Shown: piece by piece, positions 1-5,175 of the stretch | Layout: each line of letters opens with the position of its first letter | Numbering within the stretch: the first letter of the stretch is position 1 | Assembly: GCA_016176745.1 (NCBI GenBank) | Contig: JACOWO010000113.1 | Coordinates: 1 to 6,013 of the forward strand | Length of the DNA stretch: 6,013 bases | Direction: 5' to 3' | Origin: Nitrosopumilales archaeon | Lineage (GTDB): Archaea > Thermoproteota > Nitrososphaeria > Nitrososphaerales > Nitrosopumilaceae | Notes under the pieces: generated by a model | What the model saw: only the letters and a program-made list of their open reading frames with translations | The model's database searches: none | What the model was told of the DNA's origin: nothing | Program-made: the position numbers and the translations under genes

Positions 1-1153
1 ACAAGATGTTGTAATAAAAGTAAAGCGACCAGAAATAGAAAAAATAGTCACTGAAGATCTCAAAGTTCTTAAAAAAATTTTACCTGTCGCAATGAGGTTT
101 GTAGATCCTAACCTAAAATTTTCAGCTCGTGCAATGCTTGCACAATTTATTGAAACAATACATGAAGAGCTTGACTATACCATAGAAGCAAAGAATCTAA
201 AGACAATCAAAAAGAACATGGAAAGTTACCAAAACGTCAGAATTCCAACAGTCCATGATGACCATTCATCAAAAAATGTCCTTACAATGGAGTATATTCC
301 AGACATCAAAGTCACAAATGTCGAAGACCTAGATAAAAGTGGAATAGACAGACAAAAGCTAGTAATCGACGTTCACAAGGTCTTTTTTACCATGCTATTG
401 CGGCACTCCATCTTTCATGCAGACCCACATCCTGGCAACATCTCAGTAGCAAAGGACGGCTCGCTTATTTTGTATGATTTTGGAATGGTAGGAAGGCTAG
501 ACAATGAAACAAGATTGCGTCTAGTGCGCCTGTATCTTGCACTTGTCGAAAAAGATCCCCGTCGAACCGTAAACGCAATGAATGACCTTGGCATGCTAAC
601 ATCTGATTTTAACCGTTCAGTAATTGAAAAGGGAATTGAGATGTCAATTCGTGCAATGCATGGAAAAAAACCAGACGAGATGGAAGTGGAAGCATTAATG
701 GAGCTTGCAAACAAGACGATGAGTCACTTTCCGTTTATCCTGCCAAAACATCTTGCACTGTATCTGCGAATGTCATCAATAATTGAAGGAATTTACAAAA
801 CACACAAAGCTGATTTTAAATTTGTCAAAGTGTTGAAAAATATTCTAGAAGAAGAAAAACTAATCAAAGATGCTTACATTGAGGAGCTCAAGTATTCATT
901 TACAAGATTTGCAGAATCAATTGATGCCACGATTTCAATTGCGCCTGAGCTAAAAAAATTCCTGGACGAAAACAGATCGCTTCAGCTAAACTCCAAACAA
1001 AAATCAAATGTTTTGCTTTCTGGAAGTATTTTGTCCTCAGCTGTTTTTGTTGGCTCGGCACTTCTTTATTCTTCAAATAATATAATTGGCATTACAGGTA
1101 TGATAGGTTCATTAGTTATAATGGGAATTTTTGCTGTTTTTAGAAAACGCTAG
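1..1153 (+). CDS. ABC1/UbiB (AarF/COQ8) family atypical kinase, 5'-truncated
   Basis: The reading frame is open from the left edge, so the gene begins outside the window; 383 residues are visible and the ATG at 92 is internal. Visible residues 1-10 carry the kinase lysine motif (VVIK, Lys6) followed by KRPEIE, as in UbiB proteins. Further on are ELDYTIEAKN (about 56-65), the catalytic-loop HADPHPGN (139-146), the metal-binding YDFG (158-161) and the conserved LPKHLALYLR..EG segment (about 247-263). Two hydrophobic segments near 337-357 and 362-381 form a C-terminal membrane hairpin ending in RKR. The N-terminal KxGQ motif lies outside the window. Family members (COQ8, UbiB) are membrane-associated atypical kinases/ATPases that support quinone or isoprenoid-lipid metabolism. 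A role in this archaeon's menaquinone-type metabolism is inference. The gene ends by overlapping the stop codon of the convergent Hsp20 gene. Family is secure; substrate is unknown. Confidence 0.93.
   Translation, partial: QDVVIKVKRPEIEKIVTEDLKVLKKILPVAMRFVDPNLKFSARAMLAQFIETIHEELDYTIEAKNLKTIKKNMESYQNVRIPTVHDDHSSKNVLTMEYIPDIKVTNVEDLDKSGIDRQKLVIDVHKVFFTMLLRHSIFHADPHPGNISVAKDGSLILYDFGMVGRLDNETRLRLVRLYLALVEKDPRRTVNAMNDLGMLTSDFNRSVIEKGIEMSIRAMHGKKPDEMEVEALMELANKTMSHFPFILPKHLALYLRMSSIIEGIYKTHKADFKFVKVLKNILEEEKLIKDAYIEELKYSFTRFAESIDATISIAPELKKFLDENRSLQLNSKQKSNVLLSGSILSSAVFVGSALLYSSNNIIGITGMIGSLVIMGIFAVFRKR
1150..1153. other. Overlapping convergent stop codons (CTAG)
   Basis: The plus-strand UbiB-like gene ends in TAG at 1151-1153 and the minus-strand Hsp20 gene ends in TAG read from 1152-1150. 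The two stops therefore share the 4-bp palindrome CTAG and there is no intergenic spacer. Each mRNA must terminate inside the region antisense to the other gene. Confidence 0.95.
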
Positions 1154-1542
1154 TCAATAGAAATCTGTTTTCCGCCATCATCTACTGGAATCTGAATGGT
1201 GAGAACACCGTCTGCATATTTTGCTGACTTGACGTTTTCTTCGCCTTCCTTGATTCTAATTGGCAGTCTAATTTTTTTATCAATTATGTTTGGTCTTTGT
1301 TTCCAGATAATTGTACCACTTAACTGCTCTGTATTATTTTTTTTAGCGTTGACAGAAAGAACGTTACCCTGAATTTTCAATTTAATGTCTTTCTTATCAA
1401 ATCCAGGCATGTCAATTGTTACAGTTAGGTTGTTGTCATCAATTTGCATGTCAACTGGTGGAAGCATAAATTCGTAGAATTCACGTGTTTTGTTGCCTAT
1501 TTCTCGAAGAGCTTCTTTTGCCAAGTATCTTATCAGACCCAC
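1150..1542 (-). CDS. Hsp20/alpha-crystallin family small heat-shock protein
   Basis: This 130-residue protein is a cytosolic, ATP-independent holdase that binds unfolding proteins, usually as an oligomer. The alpha-crystallin domain spans about residues 28-121. It opens with PPVDMQIDD, continues through the MPGFDKKDIKLKI strand region, and contains the signature AKYADGVLTIQIP (107-119), matching the family A-x-x-x-(n)-GVL motif. The C-terminal ISI (127-129) is the I-x-I/V tail that docks on a neighbouring dimer. The N-terminal arm is short, about 27 residues. The start is GTG at 1542: a TAG lies in frame two codons upstream, so nothing longer is possible, and a TATA box is centred 27 nt upstream, which fits a leaderless mRNA. 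TTG at codon 7 is a weaker alternative. It follows the Asp-box gene on the same strand after 110 nt but has its own promoter. Its stop overlaps that of the UbiB-like gene. Confidence 0.92.
   Translation of the reverse strand: MGLIRYLAKEALREIGNKTREFYEFMLPPVDMQIDDNNLTVTIDMPGFDKKDIKLKIQGNVLSVNAKKNNTEQLSGTIIWKQRPNIIDKKIRLPIRIKEGEENVKSAKYADGVLTIQIPVDDGGKQISID
1337..1344 (+). terminator. T8 tract, possible U-rich terminator for the UbiB-like gene
   Basis: Eight consecutive T on the plus strand lie about 185 nt beyond the UbiB-like stop, inside the region antisense to Hsp20. A T7 tract precedes it near 1270. Archaeal RNA polymerase terminates at U-rich tracts without needing a hairpin, so these are the first plausible sites. 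The same bases encode lysine/asparagine codons of Hsp20, so their presence may be coincidental. Confidence 0.25.
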
Positions 1543-1547
1543 TTCCT

Positions 1548-1554
1548 AAAAAAA
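1548..1554 (-). terminator. T7 tract (minus strand) between Asp-box gene and Hsp20
   Basis: Read on the minus strand this is seven T, about 100 nt downstream of the Asp-box gene stop and just before the Hsp20 start. It could end the Asp-box transcript. It also lies between the Hsp20 TATA box and its start, so it may simply be promoter-spacer sequence. No hairpin precedes it. Confidence 0.25.
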
Positions 1555-1565
1555 GTCAGTTTTAG

Positions 1566-1572
1566 TTATAAA
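1566..1572 (-). promoter_or_regulatory. TATA box of the Hsp20 gene (leaderless start)
   Basis: On the minus strand the sequence reads TTTATAA, preceded by the A-rich TCAAAA in the BRE position. Its centre is 27 nt upstream of the GTG at 1542, the usual archaeal TATA-to-start-site distance, so transcription should begin at or within a base or two of the start codon. An AGGAA directly abuts the GTG and is too close to act as a Shine-Dalgarno sequence. Confidence 0.65.
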
Positions 1573-1652
1573 TTTTGATAGAACTTTAGATTCTGCTATC
1601 CTTTATTACACTTTAATTCTAATGTCATACAGTTGAATAATTAATTCAGTGT

Positions 1653-2585
1653 TTAGAGCTCTTTGTTAGTTCCAATTAACTGCCAATTTGTACCGTCATC
1701 TAAGCTTCTATACACTTCCTGAAATCCCTCAGGTGGATATCCTGCAACATAGATTACCTTGCTTTTCGAGTCAACAGCTATGCTTGTTACAGTAAGATCC
1801 GGACTCTTGATGTTTTGCCATGTCTTACCAAGATCATCTGATCTTGAAAGTCCAATGTTTGAAACTGATGCATACAAAATACCTTCATCATCAAATGTAA
1901 GTGCAAATACCAAAAGTCCTTGGTATGAATCAAGCTGAGTCCAGCTCTTTGTTCCATCATTTGAAATGAATATTCCTTTGCCAGTTCCTGCAAACACTAT
2001 GTTTGGATCGTTTGGAGAAATTGCAAGAGCAGAAACAACATCTGGATATTGAAGTGTCTCCCATGTGGTACCTGAATCTATAGTCTTGAACAATCCACGA
2101 CCACCACTATCAAATCCTATTATGATACTAGGATCACTTTTGCTGATTGCCATTGCATGAAAGTCAACTGGAGGATCCAAAATTGTTGCAACTCTTTCCC
2201 AGCTTTGTCCGCCATCAAGACTTTTTATCAATCCTGTATTTCCGCCAGTAGATGGATGTCCACTAGCATAAAGTGGAATTCCTATTGTTGGTGGTGCATT
2301 AAACGCCATATAGTCTGCTCTAACAATGTCTACTTTGAATGGTGGTTCACCATCATGGCTATGATAAAAATCTCCATGTGTAGCTATATACAGAATAGTA
2401 CGATCTGAAGGTTCAATTCCCAATCCGTGGATATGACGCCAAGGTACTGTTCTTGAGGCATATGTAGTAGAATCAGTATCCTGACTGTTGATAAAAGCTA
2501 CAATTATGATTCCAATAATAACTGCAAGAATCCCGTACCCAACAAGGAGAAGTTTTTTGTTGCTTGGCATTGTTATCTTTTTCAT
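1653..2585 (-). CDS. Membrane-anchored Asp-box (BNR) propeller protein, F510_1955 'glycosylhydrolase' type
   Basis: This 310-residue protein has one N-terminal membrane helix (about 12-32) after a Lys-rich start, so the rest is probably exported and anchored outside the membrane. Five Asp boxes (S/T-x-D-x-G-x-x-W type) lie at 122-129, 168-175, 208-215, 249-256 and 294-301, with 39-46 residue spacing typical of a sialidase-like beta-propeller. A degenerate sixth, SHDGEPPF, is at 76-83. The segments HIHGLG (51-56), LYASGHP (105-111) and VDFHAM (140-145) resemble the F510_1955 family. Asp boxes are structural and I cannot place a sialidase active site, so glycosidase activity is unproven. HxH pairs at 51/53 and 75/77 could bind metal (inference). 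The start is ATG at 2585; Met6 (ATG at 2570) is an alternative. It is divergent from the Met-rich secreted protein. Confidence 0.88.
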   Translation of the reverse strand: MKKITMPSNKKLLLVGYGILAVIIGIIIVAFINSQDTDSTTYASRTVPWRHIHGLGIEPSDRTILYIATHGDFYHSHDGEPPFKVDIVRADYMAFNAPPTIGIPLYASGHPSTGGNTGLIKSLDGGQSWERVATILDPPVDFHAMAISKSDPSIIIGFDSGGRGLFKTIDSGTTWETLQYPDVVSALAISPNDPNIVFAGTGKGIFISNDGTKSWTQLDSYQGLLVFALTFDDEGILYASVSNIGLSRSDDLGKTWQNIKSPDLTVTSIAVDSKSKVIYVAGYPPEGFQEVYRSLDDGTNWQLIGTNKEL

Positions 2586-2597
2586 CTGAAATAGAAT

Positions 2598-2602
2598 CTC
2601 CT
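2598..2602 (-). promoter_or_regulatory. Shine-Dalgarno-like AGGAG of the Asp-box gene
   Basis: The minus strand reads AGGAG 12 nt before the ATG at 2585, slightly farther than the usual spacing. It is the clearest Shine-Dalgarno-like sequence in the window and suggests that this gene, unlike its neighbours, has a 5' leader. This agrees with a promoter placed well upstream. Confidence 0.45.
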
Positions 2603-2691
2603 GCTAATCAAATTACATAAAGAGATTTTTCCAAATTTAATGAAAAACCCAATATTTTGATTTTCATTTTCATTGACTCAGCTTAAAACGA

Positions 2692-2699
2692 GATATTTA
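2692..2699 (-). promoter_or_regulatory. Candidate TATA element of the Asp-box gene
   Basis: The minus strand reads TTAAATAT. A start site about 27 nt downstream (near 2668) would give a leader of about 80 nt that includes the AGGAG at 2598-2602. The element lies exactly 10 bp from the 14-bp palindrome, mirroring the spacing on the other side. A nearer alternative on the minus strand is TTAAATTT at about 2632-2639, which would give a leader of about 20 nt. Confidence 0.35.
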
Positions 2700-2709
2700 A
2701 CAATGGCAC

Positions 2710-2723
2710 TTTACAATTGTAAA
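2710..2723. promoter_or_regulatory. Perfect 14-bp palindrome, candidate operator (cop-box-like)
   Basis: TTTACAATTGTAAA is its own reverse complement across all 14 bases. Its core TACAATTGTA fits TACAnnTGTA, the operator of the bacterial copper regulator CopY and close to BlaI/MecI sites. It is placed between a divergent gene pair, 10 bp upstream of the TATA box of the Met-rich gene and 10 bp from a TATA-like element facing the other way. A position just upstream of BRE/TATA suits an archaeal activator; blocking of TBP/TFB access is also possible. The palindrome is seen directly. Copper regulation is inference, and the regulator is not in this window. Confidence 0.6.
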
Positions 2724-2733
2724 ATACTGCATT

Positions 2734-2740
2734 CATATAT
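2734..2740 (+). promoter_or_regulatory. TATA box of the Met-rich protein gene (leaderless start)
   Basis: CATATAT is centred about 25 nt before the ATG at 2762. No Shine-Dalgarno sequence is present in the 21 nt between the box and the start codon, so the mRNA is probably leaderless. The 14-bp palindrome ends 10 bp upstream. Confidence 0.55.
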
Positions 2741-2761
2741 CAAAGAAACATACTCCGTTTA

Positions 2762-3271
2762 ATGAAAAAAATAATTTTTGGAGTGTTATCAGCATTAGGA
2801 ATTTTTGTAACAGCTAGTGCTTTTGCCTCTATGTCTTCTGATAACACCAACATGTATTCAATGATGGGCTCAAATAACATGGGTTCTATGACGCAGATGT
2901 GCAAAACAATGATGAACAGTGTTCCACAAGATGTTATAATAAAAGCCACTGGTCAGGTAGCAAAGGTCGGAAAAGAATCTAAAATTACTATCTTAGTTTT
3001 AGATAAAAAGACAAACAAGCCACTAGCCAACGCAGACGTAATCCTTCACATAGAGAAAGGTGCACCAATGGCATCAATGAATAAGATGACAATGATGGAC
3101 ATGATGGAAAGAATGTCTAATGCAGAAAACATGGGTTCTGGCAAGTATCTAGTGAAATTTACTCCAACCGACAAAGGATACTATACAATGCACACTCATG
3201 TCATACCAGAAGGAAAACCCATGATGTCAATGATGAATAATCACATGGATATTGGAATAATTGCAAAGTAG
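2762..3271 (+). CDS. Secreted methionine-rich protein with Ig-like (FixH/YtkA-like) domain, candidate copper binder
   Basis: This 169-residue protein starts with a signal peptide: MKKI, a hydrophobic stretch at about 4-20, and a likely AFA|S cleavage after residue 22, so it should act outside the membrane. It has 25 methionines (about 15%) in three clusters: 24-51, including MTQMCKTMM with the only cysteine (Cys47); 103-124; and 143-162, together with His144, His146 and His161. Residues about 57-100 and 125-168 resemble a small beta-sandwich (TNKPLANADVILHIEKG, GKYLVKFTPTDKGYYTMHTH), interrupted by the second Met cluster. Met/His-rich extracytoplasmic proteins commonly bind Cu(I), and ammonia-oxidising archaea rely heavily on copper enzymes. 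A copper chaperone, scavenger or buffer role is inference. No exact family is recognised. The gene looks monocistronic, being divergent from the Asp-box gene and separated from the next operon by 87 nt with its own promoter. Confidence 0.85.
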   Translation: MKKIIFGVLSALGIFVTASAFASMSSDNTNMYSMMGSNNMGSMTQMCKTMMNSVPQDVIIKATGQVAKVGKESKITILVLDKKTNKPLANADVILHIEKGAPMASMNKMTMMDMMERMSNAENMGSGKYLVKFTPTDKGYYTMHTHVIPEGKPMMSMMNNHMDIGIIAK

Positions 3272-3323
3272 GAAATAAGGAACACTAACATCATATTGTG
3301 AAAATCGCACTAATTCTGATAGA

Positions 3324-3334
3324 TTTTTAATTAA
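3324..3334 (+). promoter_or_regulatory. TATA box of the tmk-like/HD/pyrH operon
   Basis: TTTTTAATTAA is centred about 30 nt before the ATG at 3359, placing the start site within a few bases of the start codon. The intervening sequence has no Shine-Dalgarno motif, so the first gene is probably leaderless or nearly so. Confidence 0.5.
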
Positions 3335-3353
3335 TCAAATTATTCTCTGATTA
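3332..3353. repeat. Inverted repeat TAATCA-N10-TGATTA at the operon promoter
   Basis: TAATCA at 3332-3337 and TGATTA at 3348-3353 are exact inverted copies with a 10-bp spacer, between the TATA box and the start codon. A bound dimer here would block initiation, so it could be an operator. The half-sites are only 6 bp and AT-rich, so a chance occurrence is quite possible. Confidence 0.3.
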
Positions 3354-3358
3354 CACAC

Positions 3359-3934
3359 ATGATTATTACAATTGAAGGTGGAGATCAGGCAGGAAAAAAG
3401 ACCCAATCCCAACTGCTTGCTAACGCACTAGCAAAAAAAAGAATCAAAACAAAAATTTTCAGCTTTCCATACTATACAACGCCCATAGGAAAAGAAATAG
3501 ACAGATACCTTCATGGGAAACGAAGCTATCCTCCTCAAGTAATCCACTGCCTTCTAGCTGCAAATAGATGGGAAAAGTTAAACGAAATCAAAAAAGCTAA
3601 CTCAAAGAATTCTGTTGTAATTATGAACAGGTACTATGAATCCAACTTTGTCTATGGATTTGTAAATGGCATGAATCTAAGTTGGCTAGAAAGTCTGGAC
3701 AAAGGTCTTCCAAAGTCAAATCTCGTAATAGTTTTAGATGTTACACAAAAAGAGTCATTTGTTCGCAAAAAATCGCAGCGTGATAGATTTGAAAAAAATA
3801 AAGACTTTTCACAAAAAATTTCAAAGACATATCGACTCTTGGCAAAAAGATTTGGCTGGAAGCTAGTTGATGCAAGTGGAACAAAACAAGAAATCCATCA
3901 CTCTATTATGAAAATAGTTTCAAAGCGACTATGA
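3359..3934 (+). CDS. tmk: Thymidylate kinase-like protein (eukaryote-like TMPK type, altered motifs)
   Basis: This 191-residue protein aligns end to end by eye with human-type dTMP kinase, which phosphorylates dTMP to dTDP with ATP. Matching segments are the P-loop region EGGDQAGKKTQ (6-16), the FP at 36-37, TPIGKEIDRYL (41-51), AANRWE (67-72, with Arg70 expected to hold the dTMP phosphate), RYYESNFVYG (91-100), GLPKSNLVIVLDV (116-128), the lid segment RDRFE (141-145) and KLVDASG (168-174). Two positions are unusual: the Walker A Ser/Thr is Lys14 (GKKT instead of GKST), and the DR(Y/H) motif is NRY (Asn90). The P-loop Asp9 and Lys13 are kept. The protein may be a working dTMP kinase with lineage-specific changes or a related nucleotide kinase. 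It opens an operon with an HD phosphohydrolase and UMP kinase and overlaps the next gene by ATGA. Confidence 0.85.
   Translation: MIITIEGGDQAGKKTQSQLLANALAKKRIKTKIFSFPYYTTPIGKEIDRYLHGKRSYPPQVIHCLLAANRWEKLNEIKKANSKNSVVIMNRYYESNFVYGFVNGMNLSWLESLDKGLPKSNLVIVLDVTQKESFVRKKSQRDRFEKNKDFSQKISKTYRLLAKRFGWKLVDASGTKQEIHHSIMKIVSKRL
3931..3934 (+). other. ATGA start/stop overlap, translational coupling
   Basis: The HD gene ATG (3931-3933) overlaps the TGA (3932-3934) of the tmk-like gene. No Shine-Dalgarno motif precedes it, so the second gene is probably translated by termination-reinitiation and in proportion to the first. Confidence 0.8.
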
Positions 3935-5175
3935 AAAAAAAATATCTAGACATTATTGATCCAATCCATGACTTTATCAGAGTCTCTGACTCGGAGCTAA
4001 AAATTATAGATAATCCAATTTTTCAGCGGTTGCGAAGAATACGACAGCTTTCTGGCGCACACCTGACATATCCAAGTGCACAGCATAGCAGATTTGAGCA
4101 TTCACTTGGTGTAATGCACATTGCTGCAAGGGCAGGTCAGACATTACATGAAAAAGGAATTCTTGACTTGGATCAAATCGATAATTTGCGTATTGCAGCT
4201 CTACTACATGATATAGGCCACGGCCCATTTTCACATCTTTTTGAGGAAGTCTTGCAGCAAAAAAAGAAAGCTACTCACGAAAACATTGGCAAAGATCTAA
4301 TAACAAAAACAGAGATAGGTGATCTCTTATCAAAAACAGGTTTTGATAAAAAATTTATTGCAAAACTTGCATTTGGCGAATCAAAATTTCAATTCATGAA
4401 TGAGATGCTTTCTGGTTCTCTGAGTGCTGATCTGATGGATTATCTTCCACGTGACGGCTATTTTACAGGAGCAGAGCATGCAAAAATTGATCATAAAAGA
4501 ATAACACAATCACTTGATGTCTACAAAAACAAATTAGCACTTGAAAAATCTGCGCTCTATTCATTTGAGTCAATGGTGCATTCACGATACCAAATGTTCA
4601 AGGCTGTTTATTTTCACAAAACTGTGCGTGCCGCAGAAGTGATGCTACTTGAATCAATCAAGCTAGCAGACTCTGAGCTAGGATTTACCTCACTAGACTT
4701 GGATGATTATGTAAAACTTACAGATGATTATGTAGTAACACAGCTGATCAATCTGACTGGAACTAGCTCTGAGCTAAAAAGAGCTAAAAAAATAGCGCAA
4801 AATTACCAAAACCGAGACCTGTTCAAATGTGTGTATGAGCGAATTTTTACCAGCAAAACAAATTTGGGAAAGATAAAAACTAGTCAGCTAAAAGAAGACT
4901 TGGCAAAAAAATCCAAAGTAGACAGCGGAGAAATTTTTGTAGACAGCTCGATTACTCCATCCATCCCATTAAATCCAGCAAAAAAAGAGTCTCAGTTTAT
5001 AATTCTGACATCACGAGACAAAAATAGACTAGTCGCAGAACAAATCCCCATATCAAAAATTCCACTAGTCTCAGCTATGTCAGGGTTTATGAATATACTA
5101 CGAATTTACACAACAAAAGAAAATAGAAAGAAAGTTGAAATTGCAGCAAAGTCAACCTCGTTGATACCGCAATGA
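3931..5175 (+). CDS. HD-domain phosphohydrolase, SAMHD1/dNTPase-like (COG1078 type)
   Basis: This 414-residue cytosolic metal-dependent phosphohydrolase has a full set of HD-family residues. In order these are DPIHDFIRV (10-18), [13 protein letters not shown] (28-40), RFEHSLG (54-60, His57), [12 protein letters not shown] (91-102, His93 and Asp94, plus His97 and His102), HENIG (116-120), [11 protein letters not shown] (165-175, Asp167 as fourth metal ligand, with Tyr171 and Asp175) and [14 protein letters not shown] (217-230). Recalled SAMHD1 positions map onto these: R164/H167/H206/D207/H210/H233/D311/Y315/D319 to R54/H57/H93/D94/H97/H116/D167/Y171/D175. SAMHD1 Gln375, near the sugar, falls on Phe228. 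SAMHD1 and bacterial relatives such as EF1143 cut dNTPs to deoxynucleoside and triphosphate, so dNTPase activity is a reasonable inference. No SAM domain is present. The operon position between two nucleotide kinases supports a nucleotide-pool role. Confidence 0.9.
   Translation: MKKKYLDIIDPIHDFIRVSDSELKIIDNPIFQRLRRIRQLSGAHLTYPSAQHSRFEHSLGVMHIAARAGQTLHEKGILDLDQIDNLRIAALLHDIGHGPFSHLFEEVLQQKKKATHENIGKDLITKTEIGDLLSKTGFDKKFIAKLAFGESKFQFMNEMLSGSLSADLMDYLPRDGYFTGAEHAKIDHKRITQSLDVYKNKLALEKSALYSFESMVHSRYQMFKAVYFHKTVRAAEVMLLESIKLADSELGFTSLDLDDYVKLTDDYVVTQLINLTGTSSELKRAKKIAQNYQNRDLFKCVYERIFTSKTNLGKIKTSQLKEDLAKKSKVDSGEIFVDSSITPSIPLNPAKKESQFIILTSRDKNRLVAEQIPISKIPLVSAMSGFMNILRIYTTKENRKKVEIAAKSTSLIPQ
4771..4790 (+). 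repeat. Perfect 10-bp tandem duplication within the HD gene
   Basis: GAGCTAAAAA occurs twice back to back. Because 10 is not a multiple of 3, the copies are read in different frames and encode a lysine/arginine-rich helix (ELKRAKK). Loss or gain of one unit would shift the frame after about residue 284, past the catalytic residues but inside the C-terminal part. Confidence 0.7.
5172..5175 (+). other. ATGA start/stop overlap, translational coupling
   Basis: The pyrH ATG (5172-5174) overlaps the HD gene TGA (5173-5175). As at the previous junction, no Shine-Dalgarno sequence is visible upstream, so reinitiation after the HD gene is the likely way pyrH is translated. Confidence 0.8.

Noticed and set aside
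415..714. Minus-strand open frame of 99 codons inside the UbiB-like gene
   Set aside because: It is antisense to a strongly conserved kinase core, is Ser/Arg-rich with no recognisable motif, and has no promoter or ribosome site.
1787..1993. Minus-strand open frame inside the Asp-box gene
   Set aside because: It is in another frame of the same strand within a clear beta-propeller gene; the composition is unlike a real protein.
2379..2392. TGTA-N6-TACA inverted repeat
   Set aside because: It lies deep inside the Asp-box coding region with only 4-bp arms, so a regulatory role is unlikely.
2157..2408. Plus-strand open frame antisense to the Asp-box gene
   Set aside because: It is Cys/Trp/Ser-rich as expected for an antisense shadow and has no supporting signals.
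2595..2627. Possible hairpin pairing AATCTC with GAGATT over the AGGAG of the Asp-box gene
   Set aside because: The stem is only 6 bp with a loop of about 21 nt and does not extend, so it would be unstable; probably chance.
2586..2761. Possible small gene or structured RNA in the largest gap
   Set aside because: No open frame, tRNA-like fold or strong hairpin is visible; the gap is explained by two divergent promoters and the palindrome.
2740..2949. Minus-strand open frame overlapping the Met-rich gene start
   Set aside because: It is antisense to the signal peptide and first Met cluster; its hydrophobic look comes from the complementary codons.
3934..3942. A9 homopolymer right after the HD start codon as a phase-variation tract
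   Set aside because: It encodes three Lys codons. A-rich starts (ATGAAAAA...) occur in several genes here and are common in AT-rich genomes.
4004..4234. Minus-strand open frame inside the HD gene
   Set aside because: It is antisense to the conserved HD metal site and has no independent support.
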